Origin: Beta vulgaris subsp. vulgaris
Taxonomy: Eukaryota; Streptophyta; Magnoliopsida; Caryophyllales; Amaranthaceae
DNA length: 64,000 nt
Direction: 5' to 3'
Assembly (NCBI RefSeq): GCF_026745355.1
Contig: NC_079208.1
Location: forward strand, 54,573,276-54,637,275
The translations under genes were made by a program, and so were the position numbers. The notes under the pieces were generated by a model. The model had not been told where the DNA came from and did no database searches. It was given only the letters and a program-made list of their open reading frames with translations. This document shows positions 1-11,800 of this stretch, in pieces. How positions within the stretch are numbered: the stretch's first letter is position 1; every line of letters begins with the position of its first letter.

Positions 1-44
1 GCAAAATTCAGTTGAGTTGAGTTACTTCCCTCTCATAGTATTCA

Positions 45-79
45 TTCAGTTCAGTTCAGTTCAGTTCAGTTCAGTTCAG
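45..79. repeat. (TTCAG)n microsatellite
   Basis: About seven pentamer units of ttcag, continuing on both sides as degenerate ttgagttga and attcagtcgag sequence. It lies in the presumed first intron of the NIT4-like gene. Similar degenerate aactgaattgaa tracts occur at about 17825-17990 and inside the small MITE at 25893-26011. Confidence 0.8.
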
Positions 80-272
80 ACAAATTAAGTTGAGTTTAGA
101 CAAATTCAATTCAGTCGAGTGCAAAATTACATAGCCTAAATCGAAAGCTCTAACAACGAGATTGACGAGTAAGAAGCAAGATTGAAACACAATTGAAATT
201 AATGGTAAGGAAAACGAGGGGAAGACATATGACAGTATTATAAGAAAAAAGTAAAAAAAGAGAAGGAAGTAC

Positions 273-396
273 CGAGAGTGGCCGGAGTGTCATAAAAGAC
301 GGTAGAAGCTTGGACGACGGTAGCGCGCACGGTAGGAGCAGAAGAGTCGGAACCCATTTCAACTTCCGCGACGTCGGATGTCGGTACTAATGCCAT
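273..396 (-). CDS. NIT4: NIT4-type nitrilase, first coding exon (partial)
   Basis: Reading the minus strand from the ATG at 396 gives 41 codons plus one base. The peptide begins MALVPTSDVAEVEMGSDSS and ends with the block VRATVVQASTVFYDTPATL, which is the N-terminus of plant NIT4 nitrilases just before the catalytic nitrilase fold. The exon ends at 273 with a GT donor (272-271) in the same phase (L, then a split codon) that the family motif requires. The remaining exons, with the Glu-Lys-Cys catalytic residues, must lie beyond the left edge. NIT4 enzymes convert beta-cyano-L-alanine to aspartate, asparagine and ammonia, the last step of cyanide detoxification. I recognise the family from the peptide; paralogue identity and integrity of the gene cannot be judged from one exon. 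Confidence 0.85.
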
Positions 397-552
397 TCTT
401 CTCCCTTAGTTATGCCTGCAAAGCCAGTCGCCAGACACTGGTGTGTGTGTTTGTGGACTCTGAATTTTTGCACTTTCAACAAGTTAACTTTTGGATTTTC
501 TAGAGGCCATTTTGTTACTTGCCACGTCGGCAACATCTATCTGTCGATATTA
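397..552 (-). promoter_or_regulatory. 5' leader and proximal promoter of the NIT4-like gene
   Basis: Sequence immediately upstream of the minus-strand ATG. No clear TATA box was identified. The PIF-type MITE at 553-793 begins about 155 bp upstream of the start codon, so the available proximal promoter is short or includes the transposon. Confidence 0.4.
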
Positions 553-793
553 GGTGTTGTTTGATTAGAAGCTATTTTTCTTGGAAATACAAATTTTAAG
601 ACAAATAAAATTTCTCATGAAACATGGAAAATCACTCACCAAGCCCTGGTGAGTAATTTCCTAGGAAATGCAATTTCTTATGGTGTCAACCAAACAATTT
701 TGCCTAATTCCTAAGAAATTAACAAAGGAAAGAATTTCCCATGAAATGTAAATTCCCATGGGAAATTACTTCCCATGTAAACCAAACGAGGCC
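553..793. mobile_element. PIF/Harbinger (Tourist-like) MITE
   Basis: A 241-bp element with imperfect terminal inverted repeats (ggtgttgtttgatt on the left; ggcctcgtttggtt is the complement of the right end), flanked by the 3-bp duplication TTA (550-552 and 794-796). A second, longer member with the same interior is at 58266-58576. It has no coding capacity. Confidence 0.8.
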
Positions 794-796
794 TTA

Positions 797-905
797 GTAT
801 GTCATCGGTTTAAAAATTAGTTGCACCATTTTATATGTTCACGATTGATGACGAATGATTTTAAACATCAATACTTCTATATTTTATTATCAATGAGTAA
901 AAATC

Positions 906-948
<43 letters not shown>

Positions 949-1491
949 GAGACGAATATAAGACCACAACTTTATACATTTGGTCACATGATCACAACCT
1001 TATACACTAATTAATAATTAAACCAAGTTATATTTGGTGTTATCATTTTAAGGTGAAATATTAATAAATGAAAAGTATAATTATGCGATGCATCTCCCGG
1101 AACTAAAAACTAGTTGATTTATTATAGTTTGTGACTACCATAAGGAATTGTTCCTTTTTTTTAGATTTAAAGTAAAGGAAATTCTTAATGATAACTATAA
1201 ATTCTGGATTTTTCACTTTGATAATCAAATTTGATTGTTATTATATTGTAAACACGTGCAAACAGACTTAGGTGTAATTATTATTGTAATCTATTGTAAA
1301 CAAAATTTTCACATGTGCGAAATCTCCTCCAATGCCAACATCTTCTATATCTTTTCCGTTCAACTCATACCCCTTCTTCGTCGTCGGCAGTGCCGCCACC
1401 ATTTCACACTCCGAGCTCCTAATTTCACTCAAGGAGAGAGAAAATAAGAGAGAGCGAAACTAAGGAGGAAAAAGGAGAAAAGAAATCAAAT
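797..1491. other. Non-coding AT-rich stretch
   Basis: No gene recognised. It contains an (AT)n microsatellite at about 908-945. From about 1320 to 1490 the base composition becomes more C-rich and looks like a transcribed leader (ctcctccaatgcc, then a purine-rich run aaggagaaaagaaa) ahead of the short ORF at 1492. Confidence 0.5.
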
Positions 1492-1662
1492 ATGTCTCCA
1501 TTTGACACCTTTAGAAAATACAACAATGAGCTCAAAAAGTTCGATCAAACCGTCGATGGGTATGTTGGCTACAATCCCAACCTTCCATCACAATGCTTTG
1601 ATCCATCCTCCTTCAACGACTTCTCCACCGCAAATGAGATGACCATTGACAATAAAGCATAA
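1492..1662 (+). CDS. Short ORF of unknown function, possibly an exon relic
   Basis: ATG at 1492 opens 56 codons to TAA at 1660-1662, beginning MSPFDTFRKYNNELKKFDQ. It follows a leader-like purine-rich stretch. Composition is codon-like (polar, no low-complexity run), but I do not recognise a family. The LTR element inserted from 1684 lies immediately downstream. After it, around 3263-3365, another open stretch contains GVDEDGVFYYDDLLFSPTD, so this may be one interrupted gene relic. Weak call. Confidence 0.25.
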   Translation: MSPFDTFRKYNNELKKFDQTVDGYVGYNPNLPSQCFDPSSFNDFSTANEMTIDNKA

Positions 1663-1683
1663 TACCATTTTATGATGTCGTTC

Positions 1684-2095
1684 GGTTAGAAATAATAATC
1701 TAGAAAAATCTAGTGTAAAAATCAAGATGAATTATAGAGTTATCTAAACAAATATCTATTATAATTAAGACATGTTAAGAAAAATCTAGAAATGAAGAAT
1801 TTAGAATAATCTAGCATCAGATATTATTAGATCATATAAGATTAGTGTAAAATATTATAGGTTAAGATATACCACTTCTATAAATATGTGTTATCATTGT
1901 ACGTAGGAATATAGAGCCATATTATGTACTTCCTCCCACATTCATAAGCAAGAGTTCTCTTATGGAACGTTGCATTATCACATATCATATGTATCTCCCC
2001 CGAGTTTGTAACAAATTATTCCAATCAGTGAAAATTCATAAATTACAAAATTGGTCCATTAACCTTACGCATGTGCCTGTCGAAAATTTCTATCA
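1684..2095 (+). repeat. 5' LTR of the TRIM-like element
   Basis: It starts ggttagaaat (TGTTAGAAAT in the other LTR) and ends tatca next to the primer-binding site. It contains a segment around 1967-2035 that is missing from the 3' LTR. Confidence 0.8.
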
Positions 2096-2845
2096 TGGTA
2101 TCATAGCAAGAAGATTCTGTCTCCTCCAAGTTTTCACCAAAAATACGGTAAGTCATTATATGCATACTTCCCGAATCATGCATGTTTCTTTCAACATTAC
2201 TCCATGCATGTTTCATTATTTAATATGTATTTATACATTTCACATGCACATACATATGGTGGCTAGAATGCCAACCAAATTAAGTTGTTGGCTAAACAAA
2301 GCCACAACGATACAAGCATATGGGTGGCAAATACAAGCTAGCCCTATGCATTCAAGGGTGATTGAAAAAAATGTCAACCCGATTCATCAAGGGGTAAGGA
2401 AATATACCCCGATCATGTACCGGGCAAAAGACCCGAGCATTAAAGGGCATTAGACCAGGCCCTAACACAATACTTAAGCAAAATGTGGGCAATAGACCTG
2501 ACGGTAGTGTATGGGATGGGCAAAGACCGAAAATGCAAATTGAGGTAAGAAAATCTTGTATGTCGAATCAACAATCAAGATACCGAAAAAAAATCAAAGC
2601 AGGGTAATAAGGATCATGGAGTTCATCAATAATAATTCAAGCAAACAAACACAATGCTACAACACAAGGGAGATAAAAGTGGAGGAGTAAACATCAAGGG
2701 GCATTTACAAGGATTCAAGAGCACAACACAAGTGCACATAATTGGAACATTGCAATTAGAAAGGAGATCAAGAAGATATAAGAATGGAGAGATGAACAAG
2801 AGCATTTCAAGTATGCATTTCATATTTTTCAAGATTAGGAGGGAG

Positions 2846-3195
2846 TGTTAGAAATAGTAATCTAGAAAAATCTAGTATAAAAATCAAGATGAACTCTACA
2901 GTTATATAAACAGATATCTATTATAATTAAGGCATATTAAGAAAAATCTAGAAAGGAAGAATCTAGAATATATAATCTAGCATCAGATATTATCAAATCA
3001 TATAAGATTAGTGTAGAATATTGTAGATTAAGATATACCACTCCTATCAATATGTGTTATCATTGTACGTAGGAGTATGGAATCATATTACGTAATTCCT
3101 CCCACGTTCATAAGCTTATTCCAATCAATGAAAATTCATAAATTATAAAATTGGTTCATTAACCTTCCGCATGTGCCTGTCAAAAATTTATATCA
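2846..3195 (+). repeat. 3' LTR of the TRIM-like element
   Basis: It starts tgttagaaat after the purine tract and ends tatca before the cgttc duplication. It aligns along its length to 1684-2095 with a deletion near 3112. Confidence 0.8.
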
Positions 3196-3200
3196 CGTTC

Positions 3201-4821
3201 AAGAGTAAACCTTAACTATAATGATTTGATTCATGATTCTAACTATATAATAGATTACTCTACAATTTAGGAGTGGATGAAGATGGAGTTTTCTATTATG
3301 ATGATCTTTTGTTTTCTCCTACTGATCAGATGTATGAGGAACGTTTTACTCTTCACGAGTGGTATAGTGAGTTTTATTTTTATTGTTAATTATTGATTTC
3401 AATTTAATCTTGTTGTTCTTTTTGAAGTTTTACTATGGGTAGATCTAATTGATGTTTTTTTGGATTATTTGGTGTTCTTGAGAGGTGATCATGGCCCGCG
3501 CCAACTTAAATAAAATTGGCCAATGTTCATGACGAGCCAAAATTCGGGCCAAAAATTTATGCCAAAAGCCCGCTATTTCGGGCCAAAATGAGCGGACTTT
3601 GCGGACTAAAATCAGGTCGGACCAAAAAAATAGACAAAAAAGTCATTTTTGATTTGCTCAAAGCAAAAAAAAATGGCCAAAAAACCCGGTCCAAAATCGG
3701 GTAGGGCAAAAATGATCAACTCTAGTTTTCTTCAATTCGCTGGATTTGTTGTTCTGGTTATTTGAAGGTGGAGAAAACTCCAATTGATCCACTGTCAGCG
3801 GAGAGGAAATTGAAGCGAGTTTGCGGAAAAAGGCGTAAAAGCGAGTAATAATGATATCAATTCTCTTATAAATGATATAATTTTATGTAACAATGATATG
3901 TATATAAGCACAACTTTGTGGAAAAATGATATTGATATAGGAAAAAATGATATAAAATACTCTAATAATGATATGACAAGATTTTATAATGACATAAAAT
4001 AATTATATTAGTTCGCACATGTGAGATTTTGTTACACAATAACAATAATATATGATGTAACAAGTTACACCCAATACGCACTCAGCATGTGTTATCGGTT
4101 ATACTTGAGGATATGACATTAATCACGATTTTTCATTATAAATAATTAGTATAAAGTTAGTTTATAAACTAATAATTAAGGTTTTTTAAGCAACTATGAC
4201 ATTAGTCTCCCTATAAAAAAAATTTCGTCGTCTCTCATTTTAAACCTATCTCATTTACGTTTTCAATAAGCGATGAAAACATATTTAGGGAATTTATGTT
4301 TATATACACACCATAAACCTTACTTGAAAGCAAGCATTTTAGCAATTGTATATAATGAAAAATGGTTAATAATAACACTTTTTTTAGGTATAATCATAAA
4401 CACGGAGTTGTCATGAAAATTATAATTAAATTTGGCTACCAAATTGAAAATGTTAAAACTTAGGAATTAGGATTAACATTGAAAATTTTCCTAAAAACAA
4501 CCCTCCGTCAACTAACAGTCTACTTAGAGTAGCCTAAGGTTGTTTTTCACAAACTTTTTTTTTTTTAAAGGTCTTACATTACCAACGAAAATAAATATTC
4601 AAAAGGTTATTTATCATGAAAAATCATATAAAAAACTGTTGCGACAAAATTTGTAGAATATATCTTATGAATTTGGACTAGACTACTAACTTAATATGCA
4701 CCCAATGCGTGCGAACTATCTTAGCATTTTGTTTTTTCAAAAAACTTTTTTGAATTTAAATGTGGTACTTTTTTCTTTTCTTTCACCATTTTTTAGTTTA
4801 AATGATGCAGTTTCATTTTTC
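3201..4821. other. Intergenic, with an AATGATATA minisatellite
   Basis: No gene recognised. 3836-4010 contains about nine irregularly spaced copies of aatgatat. 3500-3720 is enriched in gggccaaaa words. The rest is AT-rich sequence. Confidence 0.5.
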
Positions 4822-5290
4822 AAAGAGAAATTTCATTAATTGAAAGCCAACCGACATCTACAATATATACTAAAGAAAAATAAGATACAATTAAACAAGG
4901 TTAAATCAAATTTGTATTCGAAGAAACTATAATGAATCAGATCGAGCAATACAACGCAACCCCTTGTATGTGATGAATCAAGCCGCTATTGATATTTTTG
5001 ATCGAACCCTGTTAACCGCATATGAGATTCCAAAACCTTCATGTTGAGTTTCGAACTTCAACCAATAACAACAATTTCTCATATCTAAAAAAAACACAGA
5101 ACTCTCCCCAACATAGACTAAAAACCCCATAGATACTAATTTATTCAATAAAATGAGAAAATAAATTAAAAACTGAAAATAAAAGAGGAAAAATGGCGTA
5201 CGATGAATGAAATCATCTATATCTAACCGATAAAAAAGGATAAAAGATGCTAGGATTTTAGAGAAAAGAAAAAGAAAGGGGAAGGCTTTG
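4822..5290 (-). mobile_element. Retroposon family R, copy A
   Basis: Read on the minus strand, the 3' end (tgtcggttggctttcaatta, then a short A-rich tail) matches the 3' ends of the elements at 23854-24514 and 25440-26212. It shares with the latter a coding-like block: LLNKLVS, then a GFLV segment, then WLKF, then a stretch ending in a W/R-x-x-SK-type tail. The open frame here is about 109 codons (5307-4978) but is not a recognised protein. No convincing target-site duplication; the 5' boundary is approximate. Confidence 0.45.
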
Positions 5291-5343
5291 AAAAGGAGAT
5301 AACTCACTATACTTTCAAAAAATGTAGTGAGTTATCTCCTTTT
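5291..5343. repeat. Perfect 19-bp inverted repeat
   Basis: Arms aaaaggagataactcacta (5291-5309) and its complement (5325-5343) surround a 15-bp loop. It lies about 500 bp upstream of the start codon of the next gene and may be a tiny foldback element. Confidence 0.8.
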
Positions 5344-5499
5344 TCTTTCCTTCTTATTATTTGGTGTACCCTATGTGTTGTACTGTTATACTTCGATAGA
5401 GATTTAAACCCCGATATTTTAGGTTTTACTCTTTTTAATTGATGTGCAAAACTTTCCATCCCGGTAAATCAAAACCAAAATTTCCCAGAAATCAAACAC

Positions 5500-5847
5500 C
5501 ATAGAAAACAAACCCCAAAAGAGAGAAGAAACAGACACATTCACATAGAGAAGAAAGAGCGATCGATTTTCATTTTTCATTTTCAAGTTTACTGAAAGCA
5601 GCTACCTTCAATTTCTTCGGAATCGCTCTCGGTTAGATGCTTGACACCTCCACCTCCTATGTGTACTATTTCTTCCTTTAATTCTCTTTATATCTTTCTG
5701 CTATTTAAGCAATAACTATACCAGAATTAGGGTTTTTTTTTTTTTTGGGAATTCTTACATTTTATTCGTTTAGGGTTCTAATATAATATTTGCTCCTTTG
5801 TTTTCTCGATGGGTTGTGATTAGCTGGTATAAGAGGAGGTGGTAAGG
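5500..5847 (+). promoter_or_regulatory. Probable 5' UTR of the 107-aa membrane protein gene
   Basis: Purine-rich leader sequence (agagagaagaaacagacaca near 5520) is followed by pyrimidine-rich sequence, and a plausible acceptor gattag lies at 5818-5823, so the leader may contain a short intron. The exact transcription start cannot be set from sequence alone. Confidence 0.35.
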
Positions 5848-8800
5848 ATGTCGAGGCCAATGTTGCTGGTATTTTTGCTGCTGATACTGATAATTACTTC
5901 TCAGTTCGAATGGAGGCAACAGCTAGTGAGTGATGTTGAGACTAACCAAAGTTTATCTCAGAAACAACAGCGTATTTCCAAGAGAGAGGAAGCTGTTAAA
6001 GAGAAGGTAATTTAACAATCTCTATTACTACTTCTTAATGCAGTTGATCTTTATGGTTAAATACTGTACTTCCTCTCTTAATGCTGCACTTTTGTCGAGT
6101 GACCGTTTTGGGCGCACTTGCTTGCATTATCTTGCTATGTTGTTGTAGCTATCAATTTTGGTTTCACTAGTTTAGAACATTTTGAAGCTCAGTAGTTTGT
6201 GGGTTGTTTTTACACATATATACTGTATGATATAACGTCTTGAATGGGTTCTTTAAAGCAGAAGGTTTTGAAGATCTTGAAAATCCAAGAAGGGTATGCA
6301 AGCTTAAGAAGTCTATTTATAGACTAAAGCAAGCATTCAAGAGTTTATAACATTAGATTTGATGAGGCAGTCAAGGAATTTGGCTTTATCAGAAGTTAAG
6401 GGGAATCTTGTGTATACAAGAAGTTAAGTGGGAGTAGTATTACTTTTCTAGTCTTGTATGTGGATGACATACTTCTCATAGGAAATGATAAGCTATGCTT
6501 GAATCAATCGAGGAATGCTTAATTGCTAAATAATTGTTTTTCTTGTAAAGATTTGGGAGAACTAGAGTATATTTGAGGATTTAAGATCTATAGAAATAGG
6601 TCGAAAAAGCTAATTGGACTTACTCAGAAGACTTATATTTGATAAGCTTCTTACGAGGTTCAAGCTTCAGAGTTCTAAGAGAAGTTTCATTCCCATGCAT
6701 CATGGCATAGCGCTTGACAAGACTTAATGTGATGAGATCAAGCACATGAGTAGTGTACCCTATGCTTCAGCACTAGGTTCCATTATGTATGTCATGATAT
6801 GCACTCAACCATATGTTTCATGTGCTTTGAGTATATGCAACAAATGCCAATCAAATCCAAGAGATACGCATTGGATGACAGCGAAAAATGTCCTTAAGTA
6901 CTTGTAGAGGACTAAAGATGACTTCTTAGTATATCTTGGAGACAATGAGTTGGTTGTTACTCTATACACAGATGCAAGTTTTGAGAATAATGACAAAAAT
7001 GACTTTCGATTTCAATCGGGATTCATTTTTAAGTTCTTGTTGACGTGTAAAACAAGTGAAAGCAACAACGTGTCACATTCTGTTGGACTAATTATTTAAA
7101 GTTCATTTTGTTTCCCATCCTCTCACCCCCCCTTCTCCCTTGCATACCAGCTACACCATCACCCACAATACTAGCAACCTCCCCTATGCAATCAAGATAC
7201 TAGATCCCCTGCTGACCACCACCATTCCCCTTTCCTGCCGATCTACTAGATCACATTTCAGCCAAGGAAAACAAAGTATTGATCTGGGAGCTTTTCCTTA
7301 AACCCAAAGAACTCTGCCCTACTAGAAGTAAAAGAAATTGTTGAAGATTTGCAACGATGCACCTTCACTGAGAATTGCCTAGGAAATTGACTAACTAGTA
7401 TAGTGTCACTCCTCATATCAGAGATTGGTGGTGCTTGACCCATTTAATTTCAAGATTTTGATTACTATGGTTTCTTAATTTACGTTCCAGAATTTCCTTC
7501 TACAATTTACCTTAACATCAATATTTCGATAGTTTTATACTTTCCCCCCTTCTTGGCGCAACAACAATCCCTTCCCAAGGCGAAGTACTTCAGCCCTCTT
7601 CTAATCCCTCCTTTTTAACTTACAACCACCAGGTGCCATCACAAGTCTTATCTTCAACCCTTTTGTTTGTTCAGCATCCTTGTTTCACCATGAAATTTGA
7701 GAGATGTACATACAAAAGAGAATATCTAAGTCTAAACCTGACCATGGCGTTAACCACATTAGCAAACTTAAACCTATAGAGTTTAATATTTAACTTTCAA
7801 CTCTTCTATTTTTAAATGGCCAATCACAACTATTGTTGCATCCCATTGAGAGAAAGCGGAGGAGGTCTTGGGAGTGACGTACCTGAATACAGTTGGCTTT
7901 GGTGGAGGATGAAAGTTGCGGTCGGTCTTTTGTTCGTTAGATAGAGTTTGGGTTTTGGTGGTGATGGTGGTGGTAGAGGATAAGATTTTAGGAACAAGAA
8001 ACATAGTACAGATAATGGTGGCACGGAGGGAAAATACAGATAATAAGGTCACTAGTACGGGAGGTTTGTTTTGGGAAGAGAAACTGAATAGTATGCATTA
8101 TTTTGGGTAAAAATCAAAAGTTAGGATTGTTTTGTGAAGGTTGCTAATAGTTCTGAATTTCTGACCATTAGTGTCAATTTTTCCTTTAATTTTCACATAT
8201 CTAATTCTCATGTGTAAAGTCTGAATAATTTATTAATTAATAATTGCATATTGGAAACTACTTATAGCTTCCAAAGTTTTGATGATTTGATGCTAGCTCA
8301 TGGAAAACTGAGATCTCAAAACTATGTGATACTTACATAACCACTCTTTGCTGTTGTACTCTATTCATTGAATGGATTGACAAATATGTCAAAGTAGCGG
8401 ATCCAGCTTAGCCGATGTTTGTTGTGATCATTTAGTCTAATTACCCCAATCTGGATGTGTTACTGTGAATTATAGATTCAAAAGATCATTAATATATTAA
8501 CTTTAAATTTCATTTCAAAAGCAAGGTCTTCTGTCCTTAACTTGTGAAAGGCCAGTAAAGTAGTAGATCATCACCATAGTATCTTTGCCAGTTCCTATTT
8601 CATGTATAACATCAGTCTTGTGGTCTCATGGCTTAGTTGCTCATCTGTGTTTGTCATCTATTTTCTGCATCCATTTGTGTATGCTCTTTTAGGGGTAAGC
8701 ATACCGCATATGGCACACTTTTTATTAAAAGCAAGTTTGGCCGTATGAGAAGCATGTAACAATAACGTGAAGGAGAAACCTACTGACTTCCCCATGAATT

Positions 8801-11800
8801 CTCGCCTAAATCCTACCATTTGAATTGAAGCGAATTTGGACTAAACGTAACCCAATGCTACCACAAGCCTCCACAAAACCCTAACCCTTTATTTGAATAT
8901 AGACCGACTGTCACGGAATGCTATGCCCCTCCTGCTGAAATACCCCCACCACTCAACCCTCTATACCCTGCATTTGCAACCACATAAAAAAATTCCACTT
9001 CCACTAAATTTACCTCCACAAGACGAGGAAAACACACACAAATGGGAATAATTTATGGGTAAAGATGTGAAAGCAGAGGAGGAGCACAAGCTGAGAGGAG
9101 AGGAGGCAGGCAAATGACTAATTCAAAGGAAGTTGGGTGAGCTTTCGACCAACTTTCTAGCTCTATCACCATGGCTTATTCAGAGGGAAGCAGAACTGTG
9201 GAGAAAGAGAAGACAAGGTAAGAACAATGAAAGAGAGGTAAGAATGTCATAGAGCTAGAAGGAAAGGGAAGTACAAAACTTTGTGCCCAAAAGAAGTAGG
9301 TAAACTAATAATAACCGGAGGGAATATTAATGAATATTGCACCCTTTTCGTCTTGTACAGCCTCCTATCTTATCTCACTCTAATGAAGTTTTTACAGGGT
9401 GTCGTGAATCTCTCTCAGATTAACCCTTTAAAATACCCAAAGAATAAAAGCTAGTGGAGTATATGGCAAATAAATTGGTCATTCCCACAAGGAGATTACT
9501 TCCGACTAATTCTTGGTTTTTGTTAGCTATTTACATGCTATTTAGAAGGTAGAACATTATTCACACATAATCTACATTTATTAATATATATTTAGAATTT
9601 CGTTTAAGAAAAGACCATACATTTTAACATGGATTTCAGCCTTCGGGGGTTTAGGTAATTAATTTTATGAATGGAGAAACTAAATGAAATGTAAAATAAA
9701 GTATTTTAATTATTTACAAGTGATGTCAAGTAAGATGTATTAAGCACATATATAATTGGAAGATTGTGTTCCGGTACAACACGATCTTTTTGAGGAACTC
9801 CCAAGTATGATGTTGATAGGTTGACTTTAGTAATTAAGACATCCTATCTTCTTTTACTTGTAACCAATCTTAATGTAAGCCAAGGTTGATTCTAAACTAA
9901 TCCAAATTGTGAAAATCTGTTGCCCTTACTGTAATTGTACTAGAAGCATTAAGAATTAAGACTAGTAATTGTACTAGAAGCATTAAGAATTAAGACTATC
10001 TCATCAATCCTAACCTATTCTAAGCACATAAATGCATCGAGAAGCAAGGTTAGGTGCGCTCTCTAATTTATATTAGAACCACCAAAACTAGCTGCTACTT
10101 GCCTTTACATGAATTACACTAAGTCAACTCATGTATATACTACATTACATCATATTTAATATATATACCTAACACTATAGAGATCATACAGCAAAAAGAA
10201 GAGTTTAAACACAATTGAATACCAAATCAACTTGAAAATAACCCAAAACTATTTATAATAATTCATGACCAAAGTTAAGTCATCTAAGTTACGAGAAAAT
10301 CAAGTAGCAATCAAGAACATGTTTGGAGGGATAGGGAAGAAGAGGAAGACATATGAATCCTCCTAAAGAATGTGTTACTTGTGGTTGGATGTGGCGGCTT
10401 TGATCTTAATTCCTCAACTCCCTCGGATGCGGGGTTAAGCTTACCTCAATGATTACTCAACTCACCTTCTCTAAACCTTGCCTTCACAGCGTCACTCAAA
10501 ATACCTTGCTTAAATGGATGTCCCTTGTTTGCGTGTTTGTTATTGCCCCTCAATCGGGTATTTGTACCCAAATTGTGAAGCCACTATTGACAAAAAGGGA
10601 GCAATTGGAGATGAAACCCCCCACAGAAGTCATCAGATTTCTTTTCTTCTCTCTGTTTGTGGTGTACAAATATGCAACCCTTTCTGTTTCGGTGACTTGT
10701 GGCTGATACTTGACGAGGATTGGTAGAAATGGAGCAGTGGTTGGTGATGCTGCTGCTTCTGTGATTGAAGGGGGTTGGAGATTGGAACGCTTTTGTTATT
10801 TCGTAGAGGAAACGTTTTAGAAGGGATAGATAAGTAACGTTTTCTTTCTTCTTTCCTTACCTGCTTCTCTATTGCTGGTCATATTATTTTCCTTTCATAT
10901 TGGTTGGGACGGATTCTGCAAAGAGGAATCTGGAGCTGCTTCTTTCTCTATTCTTTAACAATGAGAATAGACACGAATATGATCCAAATAGCATTGAGAT
11001 CGGAAATTTCAAGATATTGACCTCCGTTTGACAAATGTACATTATAAATTGCACAAAATAACAAAATATGGGAAGAAAATGATGCATTTATAAGTTGCAC
11101 AGCTAACAAAGCATCCTCATTTCCACCACCATTAGCTTATGTGTAAGAGCTACTTAGTATGGTAGGTGGCCTCATAGCCTTTAATCCCTGTTTAGTTCGT
11201 GTAGGCTTTTTTTATCACCATCTTACATGACATAATGTATCACATCATCATCACTCTCATCATTACCTTGAAAGTTTTACCCTAAGTATTTGATTATTTG
11301 AAACGTTCTATTTTTGAGGTATATCATATGTCCTAATCTTGAATTTCATGTTAGAGGCGTCCCTGCATTTGCCAAATCTACACGTCGTTTTTCATCTTAG
11401 TTCGACTCAGCCTAAAATTTTAATCTTTCGAGTATCTCTCCCATATCTGAGCTTGTTATAATTTATACACACTTTTCCATGTCTCGTTCACCAAAAACTA
11501 TGTCATCTGCCAACGGCATATATTAATGAGCTTTATCATGGAGTATCTTGGTAAGCTCTTCTATAACTGCCTTAAGAAGGGACTCAAAGCAAACTCTTGG
11601 TGTATCTCTTATCAATAGCGAACTCCCTTTTATCTTGTTTGTTGCTCTTGTGGCTGTTTTAGTCTTCGTATGTATCGCTAAGTTCCTGTATCTCTTATGT
11701 GCTAAGTTTGCCCAAGCAAATATTGTAATTCCTCCTCCCACTGAACTGCCCATAGAAGAATCTTTACTGCCTTCCCTTGATGCCGATCTCATCTTATTCC

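Larger units (their letters stand above)
1684..3195 (+). mobile_element. Non-autonomous LTR retrotransposon (TRIM-like), old
   Basis: Two direct repeats, 1684-2095 (412 bp) and 2846-3195 (350 bp), are flanked by the 5-bp duplication cgttc (1679-1683 and 3196-3200). The 5' LTR is followed directly by a primer-binding site, tggtatcatagcaagaag (2096-2113), a one-base variant of the initiator-Met type common in Ty1/copia elements. The 3' LTR is preceded by the purine tract aggaggga. The 750-bp interior has no gag or pol. The LTRs differ at many positions, the 3' LTR lacks roughly 60 bp present in the 5' copy, and the first base of the 5' LTR is mutated (GG for TG), so the insertion is old. Confidence 0.85.

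Noticed and set aside
1962..2453. 163-codon frame
   Set aside because: Spans the LTR, primer-binding site and interior of the TRIM-like element; no gag or pol similarity.
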